A stretch of DNA of 64,000 bases from Temnopleurus reevesii (Eukaryota > Echinodermata > Echinoidea > Temnopleuroida > Temnopleuridae), in the NCBI GenBank assembly GCA_036244855.1, contig BQKZ01000315.1, positions 1 through 64,000 on the forward strand, in the 5' to 3' direction. Positions 13,201-25,100 of the stretch are shown here, one piece after another. The first letter of the stretch is position 1; the number at the start of each line of letters is the position of its first letter. Made by a program: the position numbers and the translations under genes. Under the pieces are notes generated by a model. It ran no database searches and was not told where the DNA came from. It saw nothing but the letters and a program-made list of their open reading frames with translations.

Positions 13201-16200
13201 TTCTTTCCTCTTTCAGATGGCTGAAAACAAGATTATCAAGTCTAAGATTAAGTGTGTGACATTTTACTTACTCGTTCAAAGTCATCTCTCAATGGCATAT
13301 AGCACAGTTCCTGCTGCTGAGGTATCGTCAGGTCTATAGGCTTGAATGTTAGCCCTAATGTAGGGGATAATGGCCCTAATCAAAGCAAACAAAAACAAGT
13401 ACAAATCAAAACCCTGAAGAGGAAAGGCATTTTATCATATACAGCATTTTTCATGGTATCTGGAATACTCATTATAAAACATCTAAAGTCGATGTTGGAG
13501 GCTCTGGTATATTTAAAGTCCCCAGCTTGACCGAATTCGGCCATGTCTACATTATGCTTCAATCGAGAGCTTGGTTGACAAAGAATACAGATGCAGACGA
13601 TTTAAAATTGTATTCAACTTCGCTAGTGCAAAATATCTTGTGCACCCTCTCCTAAATACGGCAGGAAAGAAAAATTTGCGGGAGATAAAAATCTTCATGA
13701 CATGTTGTGCGCCGCTGTATTGATTCACTCTGGTGATTTACACAGTTTACTTGTACTTGATGACAACAAACCATACATTGATAGACAAAATCGCCAAAAT
13801 TCACAAAATAAAGATTGTACGTGTATAGCTCAGATAATGAAATGATTATGATTAATATTATTATAATTCCGTAAAAATTTGTTAAAAAGTGCTTGAATCT
13901 AACAATTTAATGTTCACCCCCGAAACGAGCCGTTGTAGTTTGTTCAGGACAGAGGAAGACAATTGCGTTTATCTGTCACAAATGAATAGCAAATCATGAA
14001 GCTATCGTGATGACTAGCACAGATCAACAAGAATTAAACAAAATTCTTAGGAGTCGATGCAATGAACAATGGCAGTGCTGATAAGTGAATAAATTTGTAA
14101 TGCCAGCAAACTCTGGATGTGGTAAGTAAGTTGCAACTTACTGCAAATAAAGTACACAACAGCCAATTTGATTTGCTTAAAGTCTGTCCTCCAAGATGTG
14201 TATGCAACAGTGATGTTGATTGCTATGTGCAGATCAACTGCATCTCACAACATATTGAGACTCTCTAGAAACAACACCTCGATACATGTGAAACAGAAGA
14301 GGGGATGAAAGGAGCAAGGAGATAAAGGACCTGTTGCATTTCTTACCATCCTCTGGTCCTGTGTGGTCTATGAAGTTAATTGAACGAGTGTCTGGTAATG
14401 TTGCTATAAGAGAGAAGAAACAAAAAAAATAAAATATGATTTGGTTTGAAAGAGGTTCATCGTGGTGAAGAATAATTGAAGAGAGTTGATCAGTTGTCTC
14501 ATGATGTGCAAACAAATATGATTTCTTCATGTTTAAATAGTAACCCCATTTTCTTTCCAAGCAGTTTCTGTAATTTCACTGATTTATAAGTTTGGAAAAG
14601 CATACAACAACAAAAACTAATAAAAAAATACAGGAAGACAGGAAGAAAAGAATTACCATAAACTTAGAAATAACAAAATAAATGTTATAATCTATAATGC
14701 TACTTTTATATACTCATAATAATGGTGGTTTCTTTTTGAAGCGCACAGGTCCGTCAGCAATGACGCTCATGGCGCTGTACATCAAATAGATAACTCTTAA
14801 TGGTTTGAAAGAAAGAGAGAAAAGTCCATCTCACAAAATTATAATTGGATGTCTAAAATAGATTTGGTGATATTTTCGCACGATTCAAGGATCTCAAGCA
14901 CATATCAAAACAGAGTATAAAAAAGGAACACTTACCATGTCCAATCTTTCCTTGTACATAGAATGTATTGTAGTGTTCAGAACATTCATCTTTCGTCTTT
15001 GATCCAACATGATTACCTACTCCATCCCTGTGAAAACAATGGTAATGTACACCACAAAATAAACTTTAAACACACACAGGTAAACATTTATCCTTTAGAA
15101 AAAAGGGTCTGCCCTTAAAATTTAAGAGTTAGATAAGTTTCTATCACGAAAGAATCTTATCAACAGGATCATTTTTACCTCATTCCATTTTGGCACTATG
15201 TAATTTCCGACTATATAAATTACACTGTACCTTTCTACTTATTCCAAACTACCAATACAGGTATGTACATATCCTTAACAGGTACAATGTACCGCATAAC
15301 ATTTTGAAAACGGGTGGAGAGGGCTGTGCATTACAACTTTTAAACACTCCCATAAGCTTATACATTTTGCGGTTCCTGATTTACTCATTGATAGAAATTT
15401 ACAAAATAAAACTATTTAAAAAAATGAAAGAGGGTAAGAGAAGAGTGGAGAGAGGAAGAATAAGAAGATGAAAGGGGGAGGAGGGGGAAATACATTCGTG
15501 CAAATTTATACAAACGCCTTACCAGTTTCCAAACCCAAATGACTCGATAGCGTCTAGTAAGCTGTTCTCCTCTGTAGTACTCCAATTGCTTCTCCCTCCA
15601 GCAGGGAACAAGGAATTATCCTAAACAGAACAAAAACATATCATTAATTATAGAAGTTTCTTCAAGATTCTTGCTTCTATAATCCAAACATTATTCTCAT
15701 TATTCTTATTCAATTCATAGTATTTTTTCACTCACTTTAGAGTACATATAAACCCTATTGCTGCCAGGCATTATTTTGAAAAAAATATCTTTTGTCATTT
15801 CAATCAATTGTTTCTCAATAAGAACTCAATGTCGTCCATGTATTAATATCACTCAACTAAAAGCTGCACTCTCAAGCTTTCTAATCATATTGACTAAACG
15901 GGAAAAGGTGTTACATCATGAAAAGGTAGCAGATTTATTCTTCATTGTCAACTCTATTCAATGGTGCAAAAACATGACCAAGGTAATGAAAGGGTAAACA
16001 GAGTTAATATATGTATACAAAATATGACATGGAAATATGAAAACAACCGTATGCTTGCATTTACTGCCGAAGAATTCTTAAATGGTGTATATGCAGGGAA
16101 GTAATATAAATTAGTCTTCTTTTTACAAAAATGTGAATAAATGCATTATTGCTCAAAACCTATTTACTTTAAACAGTAAAATGCAGTTGTGGGTCAGTCA

Positions 16201-19200
16201 GTGGAGGTGCATTTATATAATTAATCGCCTCTGTTTTTGTTAACTTGTTTGTTACCTGTGTACTATTTTTTTTACTCCTCTTTGTCTTCACTTAATTTAC
16301 TGGTAAATAATATTTTCATGATCAGAATACTGTGCGCTTCGAAACATCCGTATTAAGCGCCTAATAAATGCTATGTAATATTCATTATTTATTTAATGTG
16401 AACCATTCATAAAATTAAAAATATATTTTTAAAACAATTGTGTTCAGTGACACATAAATTAGATCTTGGTATTGAATATTAGATGTTAGAAATTGGTATT
16501 AAATTTCACTGTACTTTTTTTTTATGTTGATATACAGTATCAAATTTGTGCTTTATTTCTTTCTCTTTTATTTATAGTACACACACCATGCATACTATAA
16601 TGTGAAAATAATGTGGCGTCAAATAATGATATTGTAGTTTCATTTAGCGTTTAATTTGTATGTAATTTTCAATCAATCAAGAACATTTGGACTATGTACA
16701 GTACATTCACACAAATTCAATCACATTATATTCAACCCCATCAATCCTACATAAATATCTCATTCCCATTCAAACACGCATTTCCACAACGTATGTTGCA
16801 AGCAAATCGATCAATACTCGTGAGCTACACACTTTTAGTACACATATACGCTGCAGGGGTACATTGATGATACATGAATAGACGGCACTTCCCCCATTCC
16901 TCCCCTCCTGTATGCTCTGCTATAATTATGATATGATTATGAATAGAGTGGATGGCCTGCTTGCCAGCCATTGAATTATGCACACGATCAGAAACACATA
17001 GCATGCTCTGAGTGGTACTAGATTGAATGCATCAACATGCTTGGAGATGGATCACTAATTAGATGGATATAAAATGCATCCTCTCAAGTCCATCTTGCAT
17101 CCACTTATATTCAATACATGTACAGGTAAACGTCTTGAATTATTCTCAATGCGTTATCTCACTATTGCTATCCTCTCTTTCTCTCTCGCTCTTCTTTAGT
17201 ACTGGCATTTAGGCATACAGTACAGTGTATCCATCTGTCTTTCAAATAATGTCTCCTCTCTCTGTTTTCTCCCTTGTTAACTATCTTGATTTATAAAATC
17301 ATTTTCCTTTTACAGGATTCATAGAGTACAGAATACTGAGCTGCATGTTTTCTCCATTTTCTTTTTTATTTCTGGAAATCACACATCCATACTTCTATTC
17401 TAAAAGGACAGCTGTTCATTGTTTAGAACTGACTAGGTTTTATTCATGAAAATCTCTTTCGTTCTTTTGCCTCACTCTCTTTATCTCTCTCTCTCTCTCC
17501 TAAAACAACCACTCTCCCATCATATCCACCCTCTCAGACCACATCACCAACACACAAGAAAACCCCTAACCCCACCCTCACAACTCCCATTTTACCTCAC
17601 AACTCCCATTTTCCCCCTCTCACTCAATGATTGATTTCTCCATTCAGGAGAGAACAATATGATCCCAGATTTCCTTTGACTAATGTTGTGAGCTTATGAA
17701 AAATCTCACTTTGATGATGAGCTATGTATGTGTGCAATCTGAAACCTATAAGATTTCATATAAAGAGTGAGAAATTACTGATGCAATAATGTACTGGAAA
17801 AGCATCTTATATCCTTAAAAAATGAAAACATAATTCTCAGATTTTTGAACATATTTACATATATATAAGCAGATTATTTTCATGTTTTGAATGGTCACAT
17901 ATGGTTCACAAGTCTAAAGTTATTATACTGAGTGAAAATGTTATCAAAGTAAAAATGATCGAAAAAATAGCAAAGGTAACGCCAGCATAAAATTTTCCTT
18001 ACAGTACTCAAAATCATAGATTAAAAAAATATTCATGCTACTCATTTGTTTTTACAAAATATTCAAATGCAGGTATCTCAATATTAATGTATTTCTAAAA
18101 AATCTATAGTCTATAGATCTATATATTTTCGTCAAAATTAACAAAAAAAAAGAGTGAGTTCTAAAAATATTAATAAACAACCAAAAATAGCCTTCATTTT
18201 TGTTAAGGCCTGATGAAAAAAACAGTGTACATGTGAATATTGCAAATTATGAATACTGCTGACTTAAAACAAATCACCAAGGTAGTAAATTAATGAAGTC
18301 CTTGGGAATATTTACACAAAGTAAATTCATTGAATGCCTAGTCCTTGAGAATATTCAGGAAATACAAACCTGTCGATTCGTATCCATTGTGCTAAATATT
18401 ATTCTTGATACTATTACTATACTCCTCAGTTTCAAATACTTCTAAAAAACATCCCCCTCGCACCCATTCACAAAAAATAAGTCTAACCTTGTATGAATCA
18501 TCGTTGGAGGCACAAAACACACAGTGAGAATCAGATTCTTTCAAAACAACAAAGAATGCAGAATTGCTAAATTTGTACTACATGCATGGGTGACCAAGGG
18601 GGTGTGAGATACCCCAAATACAGTCTATTATCAGGGACATTTAAATGATCAATATCAAGCCCGCCCCTCCCCTCTCTCTTTCTACCTCCCTCTCCCTTGC
18701 TTTTCATCTAGATATATATATATCTCCTTTTCTCTATCTCTTTCTCTCACTCTGAGCCCACAATATTTACTTCAACACACTATTTATTCTATTGGCGATC
18801 ACTGACCCACATCAATCATTTACTATAAAGTACTGAAAACACATAGAGTCTGGGTCATTTAAACACCGCCAAACAAACACATACTCTAGGAGTCCAATGC
18901 TTATCCACATGGTTAAACCTACAGAATAAATAGCACTATAATATGGCTTTGCACTCTATTTTAGCCTTCATGTACATTTAAAAGAAATTAAATATACAAT
19001 TTAAATTTCATGTAATACTGGATACCTAATGGTTCCATATCTATCAAAAGTACATAACATTACTCTTAATTTTGATAATGCACCACATAATTAATAGAGC
19101 ATTGTTTTTAAGTTTTACATCTTAACTGATACAAATCATGTTCCAGTGTAAATACTAGGCATGCTTATGAATCTGATCACACATCAAGGAAGTACAGTAA

Positions 19201-22144
19201 TAAAATGTTTATAAATATACCACAACGAATATGTCACAAAAGTTTGGTAAACAATAAATAATCAATATTTCTTGGCTACAAATAACTTTCATCACAAACT
19301 AACTATGAAGAAAATAGATAGGAAAATAGACTGTAATCTACATACAGTAAGTGGCAAAAATAACTAATAAATATAGAAACATACTTTACATTACAACATA
19401 ATGTAATTTATAGGATATTGAAATAAAAAGACAATGAAAACTAGTCTTTTGAAGTCAATAATCGCAAAACAAGCTATCATCATAAAATCACAGACTCTCA
19501 AAGTTCAAAAGAAAAAGGTTTTACACATACCATTATTTGATATCCATGTTCCCTTTTGTGTCCTCCGATCTCTGCTCCAGCACGGAAACACTGTAAAACA
19601 ATGGAGATATCTTTCAATTTGTACAAATTCTTCACATTGCACAAGAAAATAAAATATCAATCATTATTATCTATATGAGAGTTTTACGCCGTGCAACATT
19701 AGGCCATGTTGCACGGCTTCATTTTCACGCGTGCAATATTCCCTGGTATTCCATTCATTGCCATCCAATATTATATAAATATTCCATAACTGGAATGAAA
19801 CCTACATTTACTCAAATTAGTACAGGTGGAGCATTTACCAAATTGAAAATGTAAACAGATCTTGTTTTATATCAGGGTGAAATTCATAATACATACTGTA
19901 CATATAACATGGTAAAATTTGCAGATACTGATAAGGAATATAACTCTCTTGTTACAAAAAATAAGATTGACTTCCGCAAAATTATCCAAATTAACTTTAC
20001 ATTGCAGTAATATTAGTTAAAAAATGGAAATTGAAACCAATTTGCCAATGATAATGTTGTGGGTCCCGGAGGTACAATGAAGTCTGCAATAGATTTGAAT
20101 TTATGATCATACCTAAAATTATTGTTTAAGACAATTGAAAAAATTGATTTCCAAAGAAAAAAAATCATATATTTTTGTATGATTCAAATGACCAGATCTG
20201 TCGCTGTCAGAGCATACTTAAAACATTATCACTAAGAAATGTTGCTCGTCATTTCATAAAAGAGCGCCACCTACTGATGAGCGTTTTGTAACCTTCTCAC
20301 TGTGTTTGTATTGAATAAATTATAGTACCCCTGTATGACTTGTCTAGCATGTCTTCATTAATTTGGTGGCAGCGGTGGGATCCAAACTCCAAGATCAAAC
20401 TATCAAAATGACTGGTGAATAAAAACCAGTGTCTTAGAAAACAGGAAAAAAAAGAGAAAATATTTGATCACCATTTGTTAAGCTAAAAAAGTTCCTTTAT
20501 GTTGACCAGAACATTTTGCTCATCATATTTCCTAATACTGTAGTTTTGCTTCTGGTTTCATAAAGGAACGAAAATTAATGCATGGAAAATTTTGTGCCAT
20601 TTCATGAAATAAAACCACCTAAGTGGCAACCATTTCATAACCTTCAATTGCTTCAATTCAATTCAATTCATTTCACTTCACTTTAAAAATTCATAAAATA
20701 ACAAATTAAAAGCAATTGCTCTATAAATTTTGGTGAGAAAAAGCATTTGTTCTGAATTAATAAGGGCAGGGCGTGTCTTCATGAACGAGGGGAGATGGGG
20801 ATTATACACATCTCCCTGATTGATGGATGGCCTCCAAGTTGCCTTTACTAAATATAAGTTAATAAACAAGCATAAAGGTAAAAAAAAAATAAATTGACGC
20901 CTACTTTAACTATTAAAAATAATCTTCAGCTAAAATAAAAAAATCCCCAAAGCAACTGAAAATGCTAGATGCCCCAATTTTCGTACAAATTTGTAATTGA
21001 TATACCCATACTAAAAGGAATCCAAGCTATGGGCAAAATAAGAAGAATTAAACGTGATGTTAGGGCCCCCCCCCCTCCCCCTAAAAAAAGGACCAATTAA
21101 GATATGACCATTTACATTACGGCCCAGGCCCCATGGTTTGGGCATGGGGAACATGAATATTTCAAAATTTGTTGTTTTTAGATATCAATTTATATTTGCT
21201 CTCTTTAAAAAAATCCTTTCAATTTATATGATGAAAATGGAAGAGAATCATATGAAAATATATATGTACACTGCCAATTCAAGCCCAATTATTTGTAATC
21301 TCTGACTAGATTTGTGTCTTTGGTACTAGAACAAAGGAAACAAAGGGAATTATTTCAATGCATGAGATCACCAACTAAATGGAATTTAGTACAAAGCACT
21401 GGTACTGCAGAACAGCCATTGTCCTTTTCCATTGCTAGCCCCTTCACAACATCTTTTGTACAGCACAACATGTATGGACAGTGTAGAAGAGCTTACAGGA
21501 AATGAATACCAAAACGGACCCCCGTTGGCTTCAGTACACACACCGCGTTTTATGATCGCGATGTTCATAGTCTGTGTGTAGTGTAAGCACATGTGTGGAA
21601 AGAATAGAAGGCCCTGGGCGGACGGGGCAAAGAGGCTCACACACAAACAAATGCCAACCAACACCGTTGACTCAAAACCATGTTGTGCACAATGGCGTTG
21701 TGTCTGACGGCTATGTATCCCCTATGTAAGATGGGAGTAGCAATTTCAAGCAAGTTAGAACATTATTTTCGTTTTAAAATAAGTAAATCAGTGTTTCATT
21801 GGACTTTAATGATGTTGACCTTGATGTGTAAGCAGCCGACTTGCTTTTCTATTTTTATACTCGCCTGTAAACAAAGATCGAAAGTCTCGCTATCTGAGCA
21901 GTCGACACATTTCACGCTGAAGGATTTTAACTCCTCTTGGCAGTAGTTGCAATACAATCTTGGAGGGCAGTCTGAAAGGAGAATAATGTAAGATTTTAAT
22001 ATAATGATTAAACAGAAACATAAACATACAAGAATATGTAAAAACGGTCAATAAACTCAGTAACTCACCGGCCATTTTCAGGGGACGGACGGGGGATTCC
22101 TCGTACACCGGCTGCAGGTTGACGTCATCACGCATTTTACCCAT
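7245..22144 (-). CDS. TADA2B: Transcriptional adapter 2-beta, 12 exons, 3' end missing
   Basis: Adaptor subunit of SAGA-type histone acetyltransferase complexes; it links GCN5/PCAF and ADA3 to chromatin in the nucleus. Exons (minus strand, 5' to 3'): 22144-22069, 21971-21865, 19590-19531, 15620-15523, 15027-14936, 14403-14347, 13354-13272, 12389-12317, 10638-10474, 9316-9206, 8631-8560, 7356-7245. Phases agree at all junctions, giving 368 codons plus 2 nt. The ZZ zinc finger (about residues 31-80) shows YCNYC, KCVDC, LCLQCF, AGAEIG and HKREHGY. The SANT domain follows (NWSTTEENSLLDAIESFGFG). ADA2-family middle motifs include YMPLRDDFE, DAETLIS, HVDMY, RLKERGRRK, RRNGITKL and KREKRKENK. AGAEIG, DHTGP and RRNGITK favour TADA2B over TADA2A. 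The C-terminal SWIRM exon(s) were not seen and probably lie left of the window. Intron 2 has a GC donor. The start ATG is 31 bp from that of the divergent MED17. Confidence 0.93.
10994..11296 (+). mobile_element. tRNA-derived SINE
   Basis: Internal RNA polymerase III promoter boxes are visible: a box A-like TGGTGTAGTAG (11003-11013) and a canonical box B GGTTCGAGTCC (11047-11057). About 200 bp of non-tRNA body follows, then a 3' end GCGCTATATAA and an (ATT)n tail. This is the usual plan of invertebrate tRNA-derived SINEs, and sea urchins have families of this kind. It lies in TADA2B intron 8 in antisense orientation. Its tail resembles the LINE ends elsewhere in this window. Confidence 0.85.
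11290..11700. repeat. Scattered copies of a CCGGTTCATGAGACCG-like motif
   Basis: At least four variants of TATTCACCGGTTCATGAGAC occur near 11296, 11359, 11388, 11505 and 11671, irregularly spaced. Several are imperfectly self-complementary (CCGGT...ACCG). They start right after the SINE tail. No coding potential. Possibly a decayed repeat array; function unknown. Confidence 0.5.
19688..19717. other. Perfect 12-bp hairpin
   Basis: GCCGTGCAACAT and its exact complement flank a 6-base loop (19700-19705), in TADA2B intron 3. GTGCAA recurs just downstream (GCGTGCAATATT). It may be the core of a small repeat. It is not next to a gene end, so a terminator role is unlikely. Confidence 0.6.
20245..20400 (+). 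mobile_element. LTR-retrotransposon fragment with tRNA-Leu primer-binding site
   Basis: TGGTGGCAGCGGTGGGAT (20364-20381) is complementary to the 3' end, with CCA, of eukaryotic tRNA-Leu of the AAG/UAG type. That is what a minus-strand primer-binding site looks like. The DNA just upstream has an AATAAA-like signal and could be a short LTR ending in ...CA near 20357. Nothing resembling gag or pol follows, so the element is a truncated remnant in TADA2B intron 2. The 5' boundary is a guess. Confidence 0.6.
22120..22127. promoter_or_regulatory. Perfect CRE/ATF palindrome TGACGTCA
   Basis: Lies inside TADA2B coding exon 1, about 50 bp upstream of the MED17 ATG. CREB/ATF proteins bind this palindrome. 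With 31 bp between the two start codons, core promoter elements must overlap coding or 5' UTR sequence, so the position is sensible. Role inferred from position and sequence only. Confidence 0.45.
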
Positions 22145-22175
22145 GATGCAACTGGAATAGCAGACAAGAAAGAAA
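22145..22175. promoter_or_regulatory. 31-bp divergent intergenic region TADA2B/MED17
   Basis: The whole space between the TADA2B ATG (minus) and the MED17 ATG (plus). An in-frame TAG at 22158-22160 fixes the MED17 start. The gap is too short to hold a full promoter and two 5' UTRs, so the transcripts probably overlap head to head, or one or both start inside the other gene's first exon. GAAAATGGC (22172-22180, and inverted at 22070-22078) resembles a YY1 core site. Confidence 0.6.
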
Positions 22176-25100
22176 ATGGCAGGACCTTCTGTGAAACTCA
22201 GTTTAGAATCTCTTCAAGAGCACAAAGTGCAGGAGATTTCTCTCGATGGATTGGAAACCTACACTAAGTATGTATATTTAACGTCTCAGAAAATCAATTT
22301 ATTTGCTTCACTGATCACTGTAACCTCTCCAAATTTGTATTAGTTCTTGCTAAATTAACAGCTTAAAATATTTCATCTCGGTCCCACTAATTCATCTTTA
22401 CGTGTGGAACAAATTTCAGTTTGGAGTACAGTCAGTGCCAGTGGCGCATGACGTGATCCGCGTGAATGAATGAAGAGTGGTGAACTTAGTCGGTGACTTT
22501 AGCCTTCAGGGAAGTTTCATCTTTGATTCATTTGTTGTAAAAAAGAATTTAAGATAGGAATTCCTGAATACTGTAGATCTAACTAACCATGACATGATAA
22601 CTCTGACATGGGTTAAATTATAGCTATGGATAGCTCCCTGGAATAGTTTTTGACATTTTTTGACATTGTCACTACTCCAGAGAGCTATGGAGTAGGTGCT
22701 ATACCGTGCGTGTAGCAGAGGGAAATGTGATTTGAAAAGCTCCCCAAATCACGCTTTCCTTATCACCAATCCCAATGCCACACGGCTTGGAACTTGCCTT
22801 TGAAGTTCTTCTACCATAATTTTGATAAATGAAAAGGAATTGTACTCACCAGTCTTGAAAAAGCAGGATTTTACCTTCCTCTCTGCTTCCGTAGCAGACA
22901 GATAGTACACAGCTCAATTAGAATCACAATACAGATCGATGACTTCCGTTGTAAACATCCCGTTCGGGTCAAAGGGTAAAAATTATAGGAGTTTCGCGGC
23001 CACTTCGCAATCGTCATCCAGCTTCCGTAATTCGGAGAATGAGAGACCGTGCAACGAGCATATACCTCTATGGCAATAAGCGAGACCGTTCGCGCGGTGC
23101 TGAGCTTGGTGGAAGCTGCCCGCGTACGTACTAGCGCAGCCCGGCCAAAGATACCGTACCGGTACGCTCTTTGAGCCCAGCCCCACACCGCACGTACCAT
23201 CTCGCTCATTGCACGTTCTCTCATTACCCGAATTACGGAAGCTGGATGACGATTGCGAAGTGGCCGCGAAACTCCTATAATTTTTACCCTTTGACCCGAA
23301 CGGGATGTTTACAACGGAAGTCATCGATCTGTATTGTGATTCTAATTGAGCTGTGTACTATCTGTCTGCTACGGAAGCAGAGAGGAAGGTAAAATCCTGC
23401 TTTTTCAAGACTGGTGAGTACAATTCCTTTTCATTTATCAAAATTATGGTAGAAGAACTTCAAAGGCAAGTTCCAAGCCGTGTGGCATTGGGATTGGTGA
23501 TTAGGAAAGCGTGATTTGGGGAGCTTTTCAAATCACATTTCCCTCTGCTACACGCACGGTATAGCACCTACTCCATAGCTCTCTGGAGTAGTGACAATGT
23601 CAAAAAATGTCAAAAACTATTCCAGGGAGCTATCCATAGCTAGGTGAATCTGATCATTGTTTCATGCGTGTCTTTTTAAATGCGACGTGCGCGAATGAAA
23701 ATGCAAGTTACAATTTTCAAATTTGCAGATGATTTGCAGTTGATTATGAACAACACCCCCTAAGACTATAGTGTCTATACATAACTTTATGTGGTAAACC
23801 AGGAGAATAGCGACCAGATCATAGGCGCGATGTATTCAATTTGTTTCTTCATCAGCGGTGCAGACTCAACAGCTTTCAACACTCCTTCTTTCCCAGTGTC
23901 ATCTGCCTGTGGAACGATCTCCCTGCCAATGTCACATCATCGTCTTCGCTTGAAGTATTCAGAAGACGAGTGGTAGGGTTGACGCTGCGCAAGGACTAGA
24001 AGGAGGAGTCTGTTTTTACTCGCACAAGGAGCACTTTCAGCACAAACTTTTGTATAAATAAAGTCTTATTTGGAATTGGAGCTCAATAATACAACACGGC
24101 ACACAGACACCGCACAAAGTACGATATTACTCTTTCCAGAGGAATGTACTCACATCGGAAGAAGAAGAAGAAGAATATAAATATACATGGATTTATATAG
24201 CGCAATTACTATACTAAATATATTCAGCTGGGCTAATTATGTCTTAATGCCAAATTGTACAAAGAAACTTATTTAAGAGAAAAGATATGTTTTTAAATTA
24301 AACTTGAAGGTACTTAGGGATTGAAAGTTTCTGATGTGGATTGGCAAACTGTTCCAAAGTTTTGGAGCTGCTATGGCAAAAGCACGGTCTCCCATTGTGA
24401 GTTTTGTTTTGTGGTTAGGAATGTGGAGTATCTGTGTATCTCTAGAGCTACGCAGACTATCATTCATGACAATACTATGGAAGCGTGCGGGAGTGCATCG
24501 GCGATGATTTTTGCACCAGTTCGACAACAAACATTTGGTAATGTTGGCTCAAGTTTACACTTTTTAACACCAGAATCGATTAAATTTTCAACAAATTTCT
24601 TGAGAATGAGATATTGAAGAAGGGGGAAAAAAATAACATTTAAGACCATTATTCTGTTTATAAAATGTAACAAAAGTCGCTTTTGGACGTGTTTTGTGGA
24701 TGGTTACCTGTGTGTATTTTGGACTTCTACCGCCGATGTTTGCAATTTTTACATGGCACGCGCACGCAATCTGGTCGCTATTCTACGCATCTGCCCTTTA
24801 TGTTAGATATAATAATCAACCTGATCAGTAAGATGTCTGAAAAATAATCCCACCAAAATATTTGGCAAAATGTAGATCTAGACCAACCATTTAGTTTAGG
24901 CAATTCTCATGACTACTGATTTGTCATTTTATTGTGTATTTTTGGAAGGTTAAAAAAAGTAGGCAAATTTATTGTACTACTTGTGAAAAACAAAGCTAAT
25001 TTAAAAAATGAGAGATTGTATACTGCAAGAAGCAAATTAAAAATGAAAATAAACAGGAGTTTAAAAAAAATACCGTAAACATAGCTACGGATAGCACTCT

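Noticed and set aside
22871..23392. Matching peptide-like frames on both strands (…NYGSWMTIAKWPRNSYNF…)
   Set aside because: They are identical only because the two arms of the foldback element mirror each other; no start, splice or family support.
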